Shown: piece after piece, positions 1 through 5,361 of the stretch | Numbering within the stretch: position 1 is the stretch's first letter | Layout: each line of letters opens with the position of its first letter | Assembly (NCBI GenBank): GCA_902475825.1 | Contig: CABSBA010000119.1 | Coordinates: 1-5,388, forward strand | DNA from: an uncultured Collinsella sp. | GTDB lineage: Bacteria > Actinomycetota > Coriobacteriia > Coriobacteriales > Coriobacteriaceae | DNA length: 5,388 nt | Reading direction: 5' to 3' | Program-made: the position numbers and the translations under genes | The notes under the pieces: model-generated | The model's database searches: none | What the model saw: only the letters and a program-made list of their open reading frames with translations | What the model was told of the DNA's origin: nothing

Positions 1-2
1 GA

Positions 3-60
3 TTGCCCCGAAAGAGGAGCGCCGCGTACTTTGGTACGCAAGCGACGGTTTGAGGGGCAA
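3..60 (-). other. Nested inverted repeat downstream of the yjiM-like gene
   Basis: An outer 7-bp perfect inverted repeat (TTGCCCC at 3-9 with GGGGCAA at 54-60) encloses an inner 6-bp perfect stem (GCGTAC at 24-29 with GTACGC at 34-39) closed by a 4-base loop. On the minus strand the inner stem can be lengthened by two G-U pairs. It starts about 38 bases after the stop codon of the yjiM-like gene. A run of T, as expected of a rho-independent terminator, does not follow on either strand within the window. It may be a 3' mRNA-stabilising element, a rho-type or unusual terminator, a dispersed intergenic repeat, or part of an RNA cut by the window edge. No coding region can be supported in positions 1-97. 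Confidence 0.4.
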
Positions 61-97
61 GATCCGGTGCCTGAGGAAGCTAGAGGGACGGATAGTC

Positions 98-1381
98 CTA
101 AATAGTTTCCAAGAAAGCCTCAATACGGGTCTGGAGCTGGCCGGCATCCTCGCCGGCATAATCCGTGGTGATATGCATAAACGGAATGCCCGCCTCCTCG
201 GCGGCCTTCTCCACGGCAAACGACTCCATCTCATAGAGCGTGCAGAACTGCAGGGCCACGTCGACGATGCCGTCGGCATGCAGGTCCTTGGCCATCTGGA
301 CAATATCCTTCATACGCTGGTCGTTGGGCGTAAAGACGGCGCAGTTGATCTTAAAGTAGCGCTCGGCGATGGCATCGAGCATCTCGTCGACCGTCTCGCC
401 GGACTCGTCGACCAGGTCCTTGTAGTAGCGCGAGCCCGTGCAGGACTCCTCGCCTACCACAACGCCGCCGGCCTTCTCGATGAGGTTGAACAGCTTCCAG
501 TTGGGCACGGCCATGGGCGTGCCGGTGTACAGGATGCGCTTGGTCCCCTTGGGCGCCACGCCCTCGCCGGCCTCGACACGCTGCTCGCACTCAGCCGCCA
601 TATCGTTGATGGCTCCGGTCAGACGCAGCGTGTCGTCCATAAAGGCTGCCTGCACGGTCAGCAGGCTGTCGAGACCGCTGATAGGCGCCGGGTCGGCAGC
701 GCGCGTGGCAGCGAGGCGCTGCAGGGCACGGCGCTTCTCATTGACGGCGTGGATGGCGGCCTTCAGACGCTCGGGCGTAATCTTGACGCCACACTCTTCC
801 TCAATCTTGGCGGCGAGCTTCTTGACCTCGGCCTTCCAGGTCACGAGCGTCGACTCGTCATGTACGTTGGGAATATCCATGACGTACATGTTCTTTTGCG
901 TGGCAAAGAACTCGTAGGCCTTCTTCTTGCCATCGCAGGTGTTCTCGCCGACTACCAAGTCGCTCGACTCGATGTAGGGGCAGACCTCGCCCAGCTTAAA
1001 GCCGGCAAAGCTCTTGATGAGCGGGCAGGTGTTGCGCGGCAGATGCTCCTCGACCTTGTCGGTCGCCCAGTCGGCACCCGAGCACAGACCAACAGGAATG
1101 CCGTCACAGGCAAGCACGATCTCCTCGGGCACGTACACACAGAACGAACCGACGATCTTGGTGGCCTCGCCGGCCTCCTTCTTGTCGAGCATCTCCTTAA
1201 TACGGCCGCTGTGGATGTTGGTGGCGACAAAATCCAGGTAGGACGTGGACTTGGGGCGATTGTTCTGCGTCAGGAACATATCGCCGTACATCTGGCCCAC
1301 GGCGCCCAGCAGCATGTCGTGGTCGGCAAGATTCATGCCGAGGCTCTCCCACATCGGATGGAAATCGAATTCTTCAGCCAT
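98..1381 (-). CDS. yjiM: YjiM-like 2-hydroxyacyl-CoA dehydratase D-component family protein (double-cubane-cluster anaerobic reductase)
   Basis: This 427-residue cytoplasmic protein belongs to the HgdB/FldB/YjiM family. Members carry iron-sulfur clusters and accept electrons from a partner ATPase to perform low-potential reductions; the YjiM/DCCP branch binds an [Fe8S9] double cubane, and its natural substrate is largely unknown. Visible motifs resemble E. coli YjiM as I remember it: FCVYVPEE near 80, PRNTCPLIKSF at 115-125, CPY at 134, SDLVVGENTCDGKKKAYE at 140-157, EESCTG at 311-316, NCAVFTPNDQR at 346-356, LQFC at 377-380, and a C-terminal TTDYAGEDAGQL. Cysteines 81, 100, 119, 134, 149, 314, 347 and 380 sit in conserved-looking contexts and include the probable cluster ligands. 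E. coli YjiM is about 383 residues; the excess here is mainly N-terminal. The ATG has a good ribosome binding site (1389-1396). The gene is in its own transcription unit after the mod terminator. No ATPase activator (YjiL/HgdC type) is visible; it could lie beyond position 1. Family assignment is firm, the reaction is not. Confidence 0.92.
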   Translation of the reverse strand: MAEEFDFHPMWESLGMNLADHDMLLGAVGQMYGDMFLTQNNRPKSTSYLDFVATNIHSGRIKEMLDKKEAGEATKIVGSFCVYVPEEIVLACDGIPVGLCSGADWATDKVEEHLPRNTCPLIKSFAGFKLGEVCPYIESSDLVVGENTCDGKKKAYEFFATQKNMYVMDIPNVHDESTLVTWKAEVKKLAAKIEEECGVKITPERLKAAIHAVNEKRRALQRLAATRAADPAPISGLDSLLTVQAAFMDDTLRLTGAINDMAAECEQRVEAGEGVAPKGTKRILYTGTPMAVPNWKLFNLIEKAGGVVVGEESCTGSRYYKDLVDESGETVDEMLDAIAERYFKINCAVFTPNDQRMKDIVQMAKDLHADGIVDVALQFCTLYEMESFAVEKAAEEAGIPFMHITTDYAGEDAGQLQTRIEAFLETI

Positions 1382-1384
1382 GAC

Positions 1385-1401
1385 GGTTCCCCTCTCGAAC
1401 C
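1385..1401 (-). promoter_or_regulatory. Ribosome binding site of the yjiM-like gene inside a small hairpin
   Basis: GAGAGGGG (1389-1396) lies 7 bases before the ATG at 1381, a strong Shine-Dalgarno that fixes the start. The bases around it form a short local hairpin: GGTTC (1397-1401) pairs with GAACC (1385-1389), leaving GAGAGGG in the 7-base loop. The same GAACC plus the adjoining GGG can instead pair perfectly over 8 bp with GGTTCCCC at 1473-1480. The two pairings exclude each other. Confidence 0.6.
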
Positions 1402-1426
1402 AAAAATGAATAGCTACGGTATTGCT

Positions 1427-1456
1427 GCACGGCGGGTGGCGAAAACCCAGCCGTGC
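1427..1456 (-). other. Hairpin upstream of the yjiM-like ribosome binding site
   Basis: GCACGGC-T-GGG pairs with CCCGCCGTGC across a 9-base loop, giving 10 base pairs with a single bulged T. It sits 45 bases before the start codon and inside the possible 8-bp pairing that sequesters the ribosome binding site, so it would stack as the inner arm of that closed state. No T-tract follows, so it does not look like a terminator. Confidence 0.55.
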
Positions 1457-1517
1457 TCAAACCCGGAATTTTGGGGAACCTGCTTTGCAGCTGATTATTT
1501 AGTTGTGCGTCGTCTCT

Positions 1518-1557
1518 CCCGGAGCCGTGAACATACCTGCTCATATGCGGCTCCGAG
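1518..1557 (-). other. Leader hairpin with 10-bp stem
   Basis: On the minus strand CTCGGAGCCG pairs with CGGCTCCGGG (eight Watson-Crick pairs in a row, then one G-U and one G-C). The interior can add a CATA/TATG stem around the loop TGAGCAGG. It lies in the middle of the proposed leader of the yjiM-like gene. Confidence 0.5.
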
Positions 1558-1565
1558 CCATATAC

Positions 1566-1620
1566 AGGGCGCGCGCGGCAACGCGATGCGAATATGTCTT
1601 CTGCGGCATCGGCGCGCCCT
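1566..1620 (-). other. Nested leader hairpin, GC-rich outer stem
   Basis: AGGGCGCG pairs with CGCGCCCT as an outer 8-bp perfect stem, and CGATGC pairs with GCATCG inside it around a 16-base loop. One strand between the stems has 1 unpaired base and the other has 10. The asymmetric internal loop is the kind of place a ligand or protein could bind, but function is unproven. Confidence 0.45.
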
Positions 1621-1642
1621 CCTTTTCTCGTCGAAGGTAACT

Positions 1643-1680
1643 ATATCAACGATTGTCGTCCAGACGAACACCGTTGACAT
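1643..1680 (-). other. Inverted repeat near the start of the candidate leader
   Basis: ATGTCAACG pairs with CGTTGATAT (nine pairs, one of them G-U) around a 20-base centre that can itself fold through TCGT/ACGA. It lies roughly 30 bases after the candidate promoter. As DNA it could also act as an operator for a dimeric repressor rather than as an RNA hairpin. Confidence 0.45.
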
Positions 1681-1717
1681 TCGTACGACAGCGTCGTGTG
1701 CCGTCGTTTAATTAATA

Positions 1718-1745
1718 AGTATCTTGATTGATAAGAGTTTGTCAT
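1718..1745 (-). promoter_or_regulatory. Weak sigma-70-type promoter candidate for the yjiM-like gene
   Basis: On the minus strand ATGACA (1740-1745; 5 of 6 to the -35 consensus) is followed after 16 bases by GATACT (1718-1723; 4 of 6 to the -10 consensus). It lies in an AT-rich patch just after the mod terminator, which is where the next gene's promoter is expected. If real, transcription would start near 1711, giving a leader of about 330 bases. Another promoter nearer the gene cannot be excluded. Confidence 0.3.
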
Positions 1746-1760
1746 CTCTCATTCGACGAA

Positions 1761-1800
1761 CGACAAAAACAAAGCCGCCGAGGCTTATATCCCCGACGGC
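1761..1800 (-). terminator. Rho-independent terminator of the modABC operon
   Basis: On the minus strand GCCGTCGGGG (1791-1800) pairs with CCTCGGCGGC (1774-1783), ten base pairs including two G-U wobbles, around a 7-base loop. It is followed at once by TTTGTTTTTG. It begins 11 bases after the modC stop codon. There is no matching T-run on the plus-strand side, so it acts in the direction of modC only. Confidence 0.9.
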
Positions 1801-1811
1801 ATTACCCAGCG

Positions 1812-2882
1812 CTATCGACAAACCAAATGGATCCTGCTGGCATCAAAATGCATGCGCAGCGTCTCGCCTGCTTGCGGTAGCTCGTCGACAGGCATGCCCA
1901 CTTTGTTGACCTTCCACTGCAGACGCGTGGGCGCATCGGCCCGCGGCGCATCCAACAGCACCAGGCGCTCAAAACGCGAATCGCTCACGCGCGCCACGTG
2001 CAGGTCGTAGCTGTTGCGACCCCGCTCAGCACGATTGTCAACATGGAAGTAGCTTGCGCGAACGCCCAGGTACGCCACATTATCGGGAACCTCGCGACCC
2101 ACGTTAAAGGTCATGCCCCAGTCGAGGGCCTCAACTTCCTCGGGTCCGATCTTTCGTGCGCGGCTTGTGTTCTTACACCCCGTCAGGCGCAGTGCCGCCA
2201 GCGTCTGTGGGCGGCGAACCACGTCCTCGACGGAGCCGATCTCCTCCACATGCCCGTCGTGCATCACGCAGATGCGCTGGCACAGGCGGCACGCTTCGTC
2301 GATGTCGTGGCTCACGTAGAGCACGGTGCGGTTGCACACATCGAACAGGTCGAGCATGTTCTGCTCGAGCGCGCTCTTAAGATAGGAATCGAGTGCGCTC
2401 ATGGGCTCGTCGAACATAAAAATGCCCGGATGCGCCGCCACCATGCGGGCAAGCGCCACACGTTGTTGCTGACCGCCCGAGAGTCGCGCGGGATAACGGT
2501 CGACAAAATCGGCCAGACCGAAAATGCTCAGATAGCGCTCGGCGAGCTTTTTGCGCGCGGCAGCGTCACCCGCGTCCTTTACACCAGCGCATACGTTATC
2601 GGCCACCGTCATGTTAGGAAACAGCTGATAGTTTTGGAACAGCAGAGCGCATTTGCGCTCCTGAGGCGACAGGTTGATGCCCATCGCCGAGTCAAAAAAG
2701 GTCACACCGTTGACAACGATCTTGCCCTCGTCGGGGGTCTCCACACCGGCAATGCAGCGCAGCGTGCAGCTCTTGCCACAACCCGAGGCGCCCAGCAGCG
2801 CCACACGCTCCTCGCCGGCCTCAAGCTGCATGTCGAGCACAAACCCGGGATAACGTTTCTTAATATCCAAAACGAGCGACAT
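1812..2882 (-). CDS. modC: Molybdate ABC transporter ATP-binding protein ModC
   Basis: This 356-residue ATPase powers molybdate/tungstate import and sits on the cytoplasmic face of ModB. It has every motif of an active ABC ATPase: Walker A GASGCGKS (31-38), Q-loop Gln83 in LLFQNYQLFPNMTV, signature LSGGQ (134-138), Walker B IFMFDE (154-159), D-loop SALD (162-165) and switch His192. After the ATPase domain, from about residue 235 (GCKNTSRARKIG), comes a C-terminal region of about 120 residues. It resembles the regulatory/TOBE-like end of clostridial-type ModC proteins and is only a weak match to the classical Mop fold. Total length is normal for ModC. The ATG lies 3 bases after the modB stop and is preceded by GGGAGG (2893-2898), which lies inside the modB 3' end, so the two genes are probably translationally linked. 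The terminator follows 11 bases after the stop. Sulfate specificity is possible on ModC sequence alone; the ModA neighbour argues for molybdate. Confidence 0.93.
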   Translation of the reverse strand: MSLVLDIKKRYPGFVLDMQLEAGEERVALLGASGCGKSCTLRCIAGVETPDEGKIVVNGVTFFDSAMGINLSPQERKCALLFQNYQLFPNMTVADNVCAGVKDAGDAAARKKLAERYLSIFGLADFVDRYPARLSGGQQQRVALARMVAAHPGIFMFDEPMSALDSYLKSALEQNMLDLFDVCNRTVLYVSHDIDEACRLCQRICVMHDGHVEEIGSVEDVVRRPQTLAALRLTGCKNTSRARKIGPEEVEALDWGMTFNVGREVPDNVAYLGVRASYFHVDNRAERGRNSYDLHVARVSDSRFERLVLLDAPRADAPTRLQWKVNKVGMPVDELPQAGETLRMHFDASRIHLVCR

Positions 2883-2885
2883 GGC

Positions 2886-4328
2886 CTATCGACCTCCCTT
2901 CGAGACGGCGTCATCGCGCATGAGCTCGGCCAGCGCCTCGCGATCGATACGCAGCGCATCGCCGCCGACTGGGTCGAGCGAATCGCCCTGTCCGGCGAGA
3001 TCTTTGGCCTGCTTGCGCTCCGCACGGGAAAGGCCCCGCTCGCGATACTTTTGCGAATGAGCGGTGTACATATTGATGAACAGAATGACCAGGAAGCTGA
3101 ACGCAATTACGACCACGACCCAAAAGAGGGCCACCGACGTATTGCCGCCCATCCATTCAAAGTAAATCGCAATGGGGATGGTCTGGGTAATGCCGGCGTA
3201 GTTGCCCGCAAAGAACAGGGTGCAGCCAAACTCGCCCATCGCGCGGGCAAAAGCAAGCACTGTGCCGGCGGCAATCGAGGGCCAGCCAAGCGGCATCATA
3301 AGCTTGGTAAAGATGCGGCGCTCGGACCAGCCCAGCGTGCGCGCGGCGTCGAGCATCTGCGTGTCGAGGCTCTCGAAGGCTCCGAGCGCCGTGCGGTAGA
3401 CCAGCGGAAACGACACAACGACGGCAGATATCACCGCCGCAGGCCACGTAAAGACGATCGAGACGCCGTGCGCGATAAGCCACTGGCCCACCCCGGTCGA
3501 TCGACCAAACAGCATGAGGAGCAGAAAGCCGCAGACCGTAGGCGGCAGCACCATAGGAATCGTAAAGACCGAATCGAGCAGGCCCTTGATGCGACTCGAG
3601 GTACCCATAGTCTTCCACGCGGCGAACAGGCCCAGCGCAAAGGAGGTCAGCAGGGCAAGGCCGCTCGTTTTTATGGACACCCAAAACGGGCGATAGTCGA
3701 TGTCGCCCAATAAGGAGGCCAGAGAGGTCAAGGGCCCTTGCTCATCCCGCAATACGACAGACGATGCTTCTACCATTTGAGCGCTATCAAGCCAATGCGC
3801 GCCGCCCTTGGCATCACCCGAGGCTGATGTAATCACCACATAGCGGTCCCCATCCGCACCGCGCTCGTCAAAGCCATAGGTATATCCGCCGGCATCAAAC
3901 GTTGTTTCCGGCGTGACATACCAAGGAAGATCCACGTCCCCCAGCTGCGCACCTCCCATGCAGTTTGCGCTGTCGAGCTTACAGACGAGGGCCTTGAGAC
4001 CCGATACGCACTCGTTGTCCTGCGGATCCAATCCATACTTCTCGACCGCCTTGGGCGATATCCACACCACAACGCGATCGGCAGCAGGCGCCACTACAAG
4101 GTCCACATCCTCGTCAACGGGAAACCGGTAGCCCTCAGGCTGGCCCTCCATGGCACGAGCGGTCCCCTTGGCCAACCGCTCAAAACCCTCGATCCCATAG
4201 GAAAGCCCATGAGCGGTCGCAGCAACCTGGGCCCCGTCCTCAGCGTCCCCAGCAAACGCAAATCCCGGCACCCAGCAAAGCGCGAAGGTCAAAGCACAGG
4301 CGACAAGCATGCGGAATCTATTAAGCAC
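2886..4328 (-). CDS. modB: Molybdate ABC transporter permease ModB with exported N-terminal domain
   Basis: This is the membrane channel of the transporter, 480 residues from the GTG at 4328. Typical ModB is about 220-280 residues. Residues 1-26 read as a signal peptide (LNRFR, hydrophobic stretch, AFA before Gly27). Residues 27 to about 210 form an exported region I do not recognise, with Cys107, Cys116 and Cys123. The permease core begins near DYRPFWVSIKTSG (211) and has about five membrane segments (roughly 216-238, 249-274, 288-311, 352-375, 399-421). The EAA loop is at 318-351 (ESLDTQMLDAARTLGWSERR, then PLGWPSI). The first core helix should run outside to inside, which fits an outside N-terminal domain. 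A charged tail of about 58 residues follows the last helix. An upstream in-frame GTG at 4397 would overlap the modA stop by one base, but it lacks a good ribosome binding site and would put 23 residues before the signal peptide. The 4328 start has GGAG at a 6-base spacing. The permease call is firm; the N-terminal domain's role is unknown. Confidence 0.9.
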   Translation of the reverse strand: MLNRFRMLVACALTFALCWVPGFAFAGDAEDGAQVAATAHGLSYGIEGFERLAKGTARAMEGQPEGYRFPVDEDVDLVVAPAADRVVVWISPKAVEKYGLDPQDNECVSGLKALVCKLDSANCMGGAQLGDVDLPWYVTPETTFDAGGYTYGFDERGADGDRYVVITSASGDAKGGAHWLDSAQMVEASSVVLRDEQGPLTSLASLLGDIDYRPFWVSIKTSGLALLTSFALGLFAAWKTMGTSSRIKGLLDSVFTIPMVLPPTVCGFLLLMLFGRSTGVGQWLIAHGVSIVFTWPAAVISAVVVSFPLVYRTALGAFESLDTQMLDAARTLGWSERRIFTKLMMPLGWPSIAAGTVLAFARAMGEFGCTLFFAGNYAGITQTIPIAIYFEWMGGNTSVALFWVVVVIAFSFLVILFINMYTAHSQKYRERGLSRAERKQAKDLAGQGDSLDPVGGDALRIDREALAELMRDDAVSKGGR

Positions 4329-4334
4329 GAAAAG

Positions 4335-4338
4335 CTCC
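4335..4338 (-). promoter_or_regulatory. Ribosome binding site deciding the modB start
   Basis: GGAG (within TTGGAGC) lies 6 bases before the GTG at 4326-4328. It supports that start over the GTG at 4395-4397, and leaves the signal peptide at the very N-terminus, where it belongs. Confidence 0.65.
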
Positions 4339-4396
4339 AAGCGAATACAAGGACGGAGTGAAACACAAAACGATGGAATTATCGCGCCAAGCCGCA

Positions 4397-5266
4397 CTAT
4401 GCGGAAAGCTCAAAGCCGTACTTAGCCCAAATCTTCTGAGCCTTCCTGTTGGACAGGCAAAAGTCGATAAACGACTTGGCCTCGTCGGCGTGCTCGGAGC
4501 TCTCGGCAACGGCACCCGGGTACACGATGGGCTTGTGCGAATCCTCGGGGCACACGAAGGCCTCCTCGATGCCGTCGTAGCGGTAGATGTCAGAGCTGTA
4601 GACAAAACCGGCCACGCAGTCGCCTGTGGACACATAGGCGGCGGCGGTACCAACTTTGTCGGCCAGAGCGACCTTGTCGGCGATCTCGGGAGCATACTCG
4701 CCGTCGTCGCCCTCGGTGCCGGTGTAGAGGCCCACGGAGGCCAGGGCCTGGTTGGCGTACTTGCCGGCGGGAACGGTCTTGGCGTCGCCGATGGCGATCT
4801 TGCCGTCCAGATTCGCGACGTCGGCGATGGCCTCGACCTTGGTTTCGGAGCCCTCGGCGCGAATGATCACGAGGTCGTTGACGAACATGTCCTCACGCGT
4901 GTCGGCGTCGACGAGCTCGGCGGTCTCAGCGTCATCCATGGTGCCCTTGGAGGCCGTGATGAGCACGTCGACGGCGGCACCGGCACGCATCTGTTCGACG
5001 AGGTCGCCGGACGCCTTAAACTGCGTGTCGGCAAAGGTGGTGCCGGTCTGGTCGGTGTAGAGCTTCTGGGCCTCGGGCAGAGCCTTCTCGAGCGAGTTGG
5101 CAGCAAAGACCTGCAGCTCGACAGCTTTCTTGGAAGACGCCTTAGCGGAACTGGCATCGGATCCGGCCGGCTCGGACGTCTTATTGCCCGAGCAGCCAGC
5201 AAGGCCAAAGCCGGCGGCGGCAGCAGAGAGCGAGACGAATCCGCGGCGAGAAACCATATCGAACAT
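4397..5266 (-). CDS. modA: Molybdate ABC transporter substrate-binding lipoprotein ModA
   Basis: This 289-residue lipoprotein should bind molybdate or tungstate outside the membrane and deliver it to ModB. The N-terminus has a twin-arginine motif, SRRGFV (6-11), a hydrophobic stretch and a lipobox LAGC with Cys25 as the lipid-modified residue. This suggests Tat export followed by lipid anchoring. A Ser/Ala/Lys-rich linker (26-47) leads into the binding domain. ModA hallmarks are FAANSLEKAL (54-63), ASGDLVEQMRAGAAVDVLITAS (85-106), IGDAKTVPAGKYANQAL (159-175), GFVYSSD (220-226) and YPGAVAES with the closing AKSFIDFCLS (249-272). The ATG at 5266 has AAAGGG at a 6-base spacing. An in-frame TTG two codons upstream (5270-5272) touches that site and is less likely. 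It is the first gene of the operon and lies behind a TATAAT box. Molybdate versus tungstate cannot be told from sequence alone. Confidence 0.94.
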   Translation of the reverse strand: MFDMVSRRGFVSLSAAAAGFGLAGCSGNKTSEPAGSDASSAKASSKKAVELQVFAANSLEKALPEAQKLYTDQTGTTFADTQFKASGDLVEQMRAGAAVDVLITASKGTMDDAETAELVDADTREDMFVNDLVIIRAEGSETKVEAIADVANLDGKIAIGDAKTVPAGKYANQALASVGLYTGTEGDDGEYAPEIADKVALADKVGTAAAYVSTGDCVAGFVYSSDIYRYDGIEEAFVCPEDSHKPIVYPGAVAESSEHADEAKSFIDFCLSNRKAQKIWAKYGFELSA

Positions 5267-5272
5267 ATTCAA

Positions 5273-5278
5273 CCCTTT
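5273..5278 (-). promoter_or_regulatory. Ribosome binding site deciding the modA start
   Basis: AAAGGG ends 6 bases before the ATG at 5264-5266 but directly abuts the in-frame TTG at 5270-5272. The spacing favours the ATG, giving a protein starting MFDMVSRRGF. Confidence 0.65.
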
Positions 5279-5326
5279 CGGACGTTTTGCCCGGGTACCC
5301 CACCGCGAGCTTTATTCTGTAACTAG

Positions 5327-5361
5327 ATTATACTTCCGCGCGAATAATGTTTGTGATAATG
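5327..5361 (-). promoter_or_regulatory. Promoter region of the modABC operon
   Basis: On the minus strand a perfect TATAAT (5327-5332) stands about 60 bases before the modA start, in an AT-rich stretch. The hexamer 17 bases upstream (CACAAA, 5350-5355) is a poor -35. It is flanked by two copies of CATTAT (5344-5349 and 5356-5361) 12 bases apart, a possible activator site. The predicted leader is about 53 bases, too short for a molybdenum-cofactor riboswitch. No ModE-type palindrome is apparent in the part of the promoter region inside the window. Confidence 0.55.

Larger units (their letters stand above)
1382..1711 (-). promoter_or_regulatory. Candidate structured 5' leader of the yjiM-like gene (possible RNA switch)
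   Basis: This stretch has no convincing protein gene. Read on the minus strand it contains four clear hairpins. The first is a 9-bp stem with one G-U pair (1643-1651 with 1672-1680). The second is a nested structure with an outer 8-bp stem (1566-1573 with 1613-1620) and an inner 6-bp stem (1584-1589 with 1606-1611). The third is a 10-bp stem with one G-U pair (1518-1527 with 1548-1557), with an inner 4-bp stem. The fourth has 10 bp with one bulged base (1427-1436 with 1446-1456). An 8-bp pairing (1473-1480 with 1385-1392) would enclose the fourth hairpin and bury the Shine-Dalgarno. No T-run follows any hairpin, so control at translation is more plausible than attenuation. I checked by eye for cobalamin, Moco, glycine, THF and T-box signatures and saw none that fit. 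The leader's extent depends on a weakly supported promoter. Confidence 0.45.

Noticed and set aside
1381..1400. T-box-like sequence AGGGGAACCGTC before the yjiM-like start
   Set aside because: It lacks the UGGN core and the remaining T-box leader motifs, and the gene is not amino-acid related.
1674..1679. TTGACA on the plus strand as a -35 box
   Set aside because: No acceptable -10 box lies 16-18 bases downstream, and no plus-strand gene follows.
1495..1680. 61-codon minus-strand frame in the modC-yjiM intergenic region
   Set aside because: No ribosome binding site before its ATG, very Arg-rich translation, and it runs straight through three hairpins; better explained as leader RNA.
50..1711. 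Long plus-strand open frame (553 codons) over the yjiM-like gene and its leader
   Set aside because: It is antisense to a clearly recognised gene, has no family motifs, and stays open because of GC-rich codon bias.
1998..3713. Long plus-strand open frame (571 codons) antisense to modC and modB
   Set aside because: Low-complexity His/Arg/Ala-rich translation with no domain; the opposite strand carries complete ABC-transporter motifs.
5293..5300. GGGTACCC palindrome in the modA 5' leader as an operator
   Set aside because: Only 8 bp and not extended by flanking bases; too short to claim a site.
4358..5326. Plus-strand open frame (322 codons) antisense to modA
   Set aside because: Gly/Val/Leu-rich mirror of the ModA codons with no recognisable motif.
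5353..5360. Extended -10-like TGTGATAAT on the plus strand, suggesting a divergent promoter
   Set aside because: No -35 box, and the window ends before any gene could be seen.
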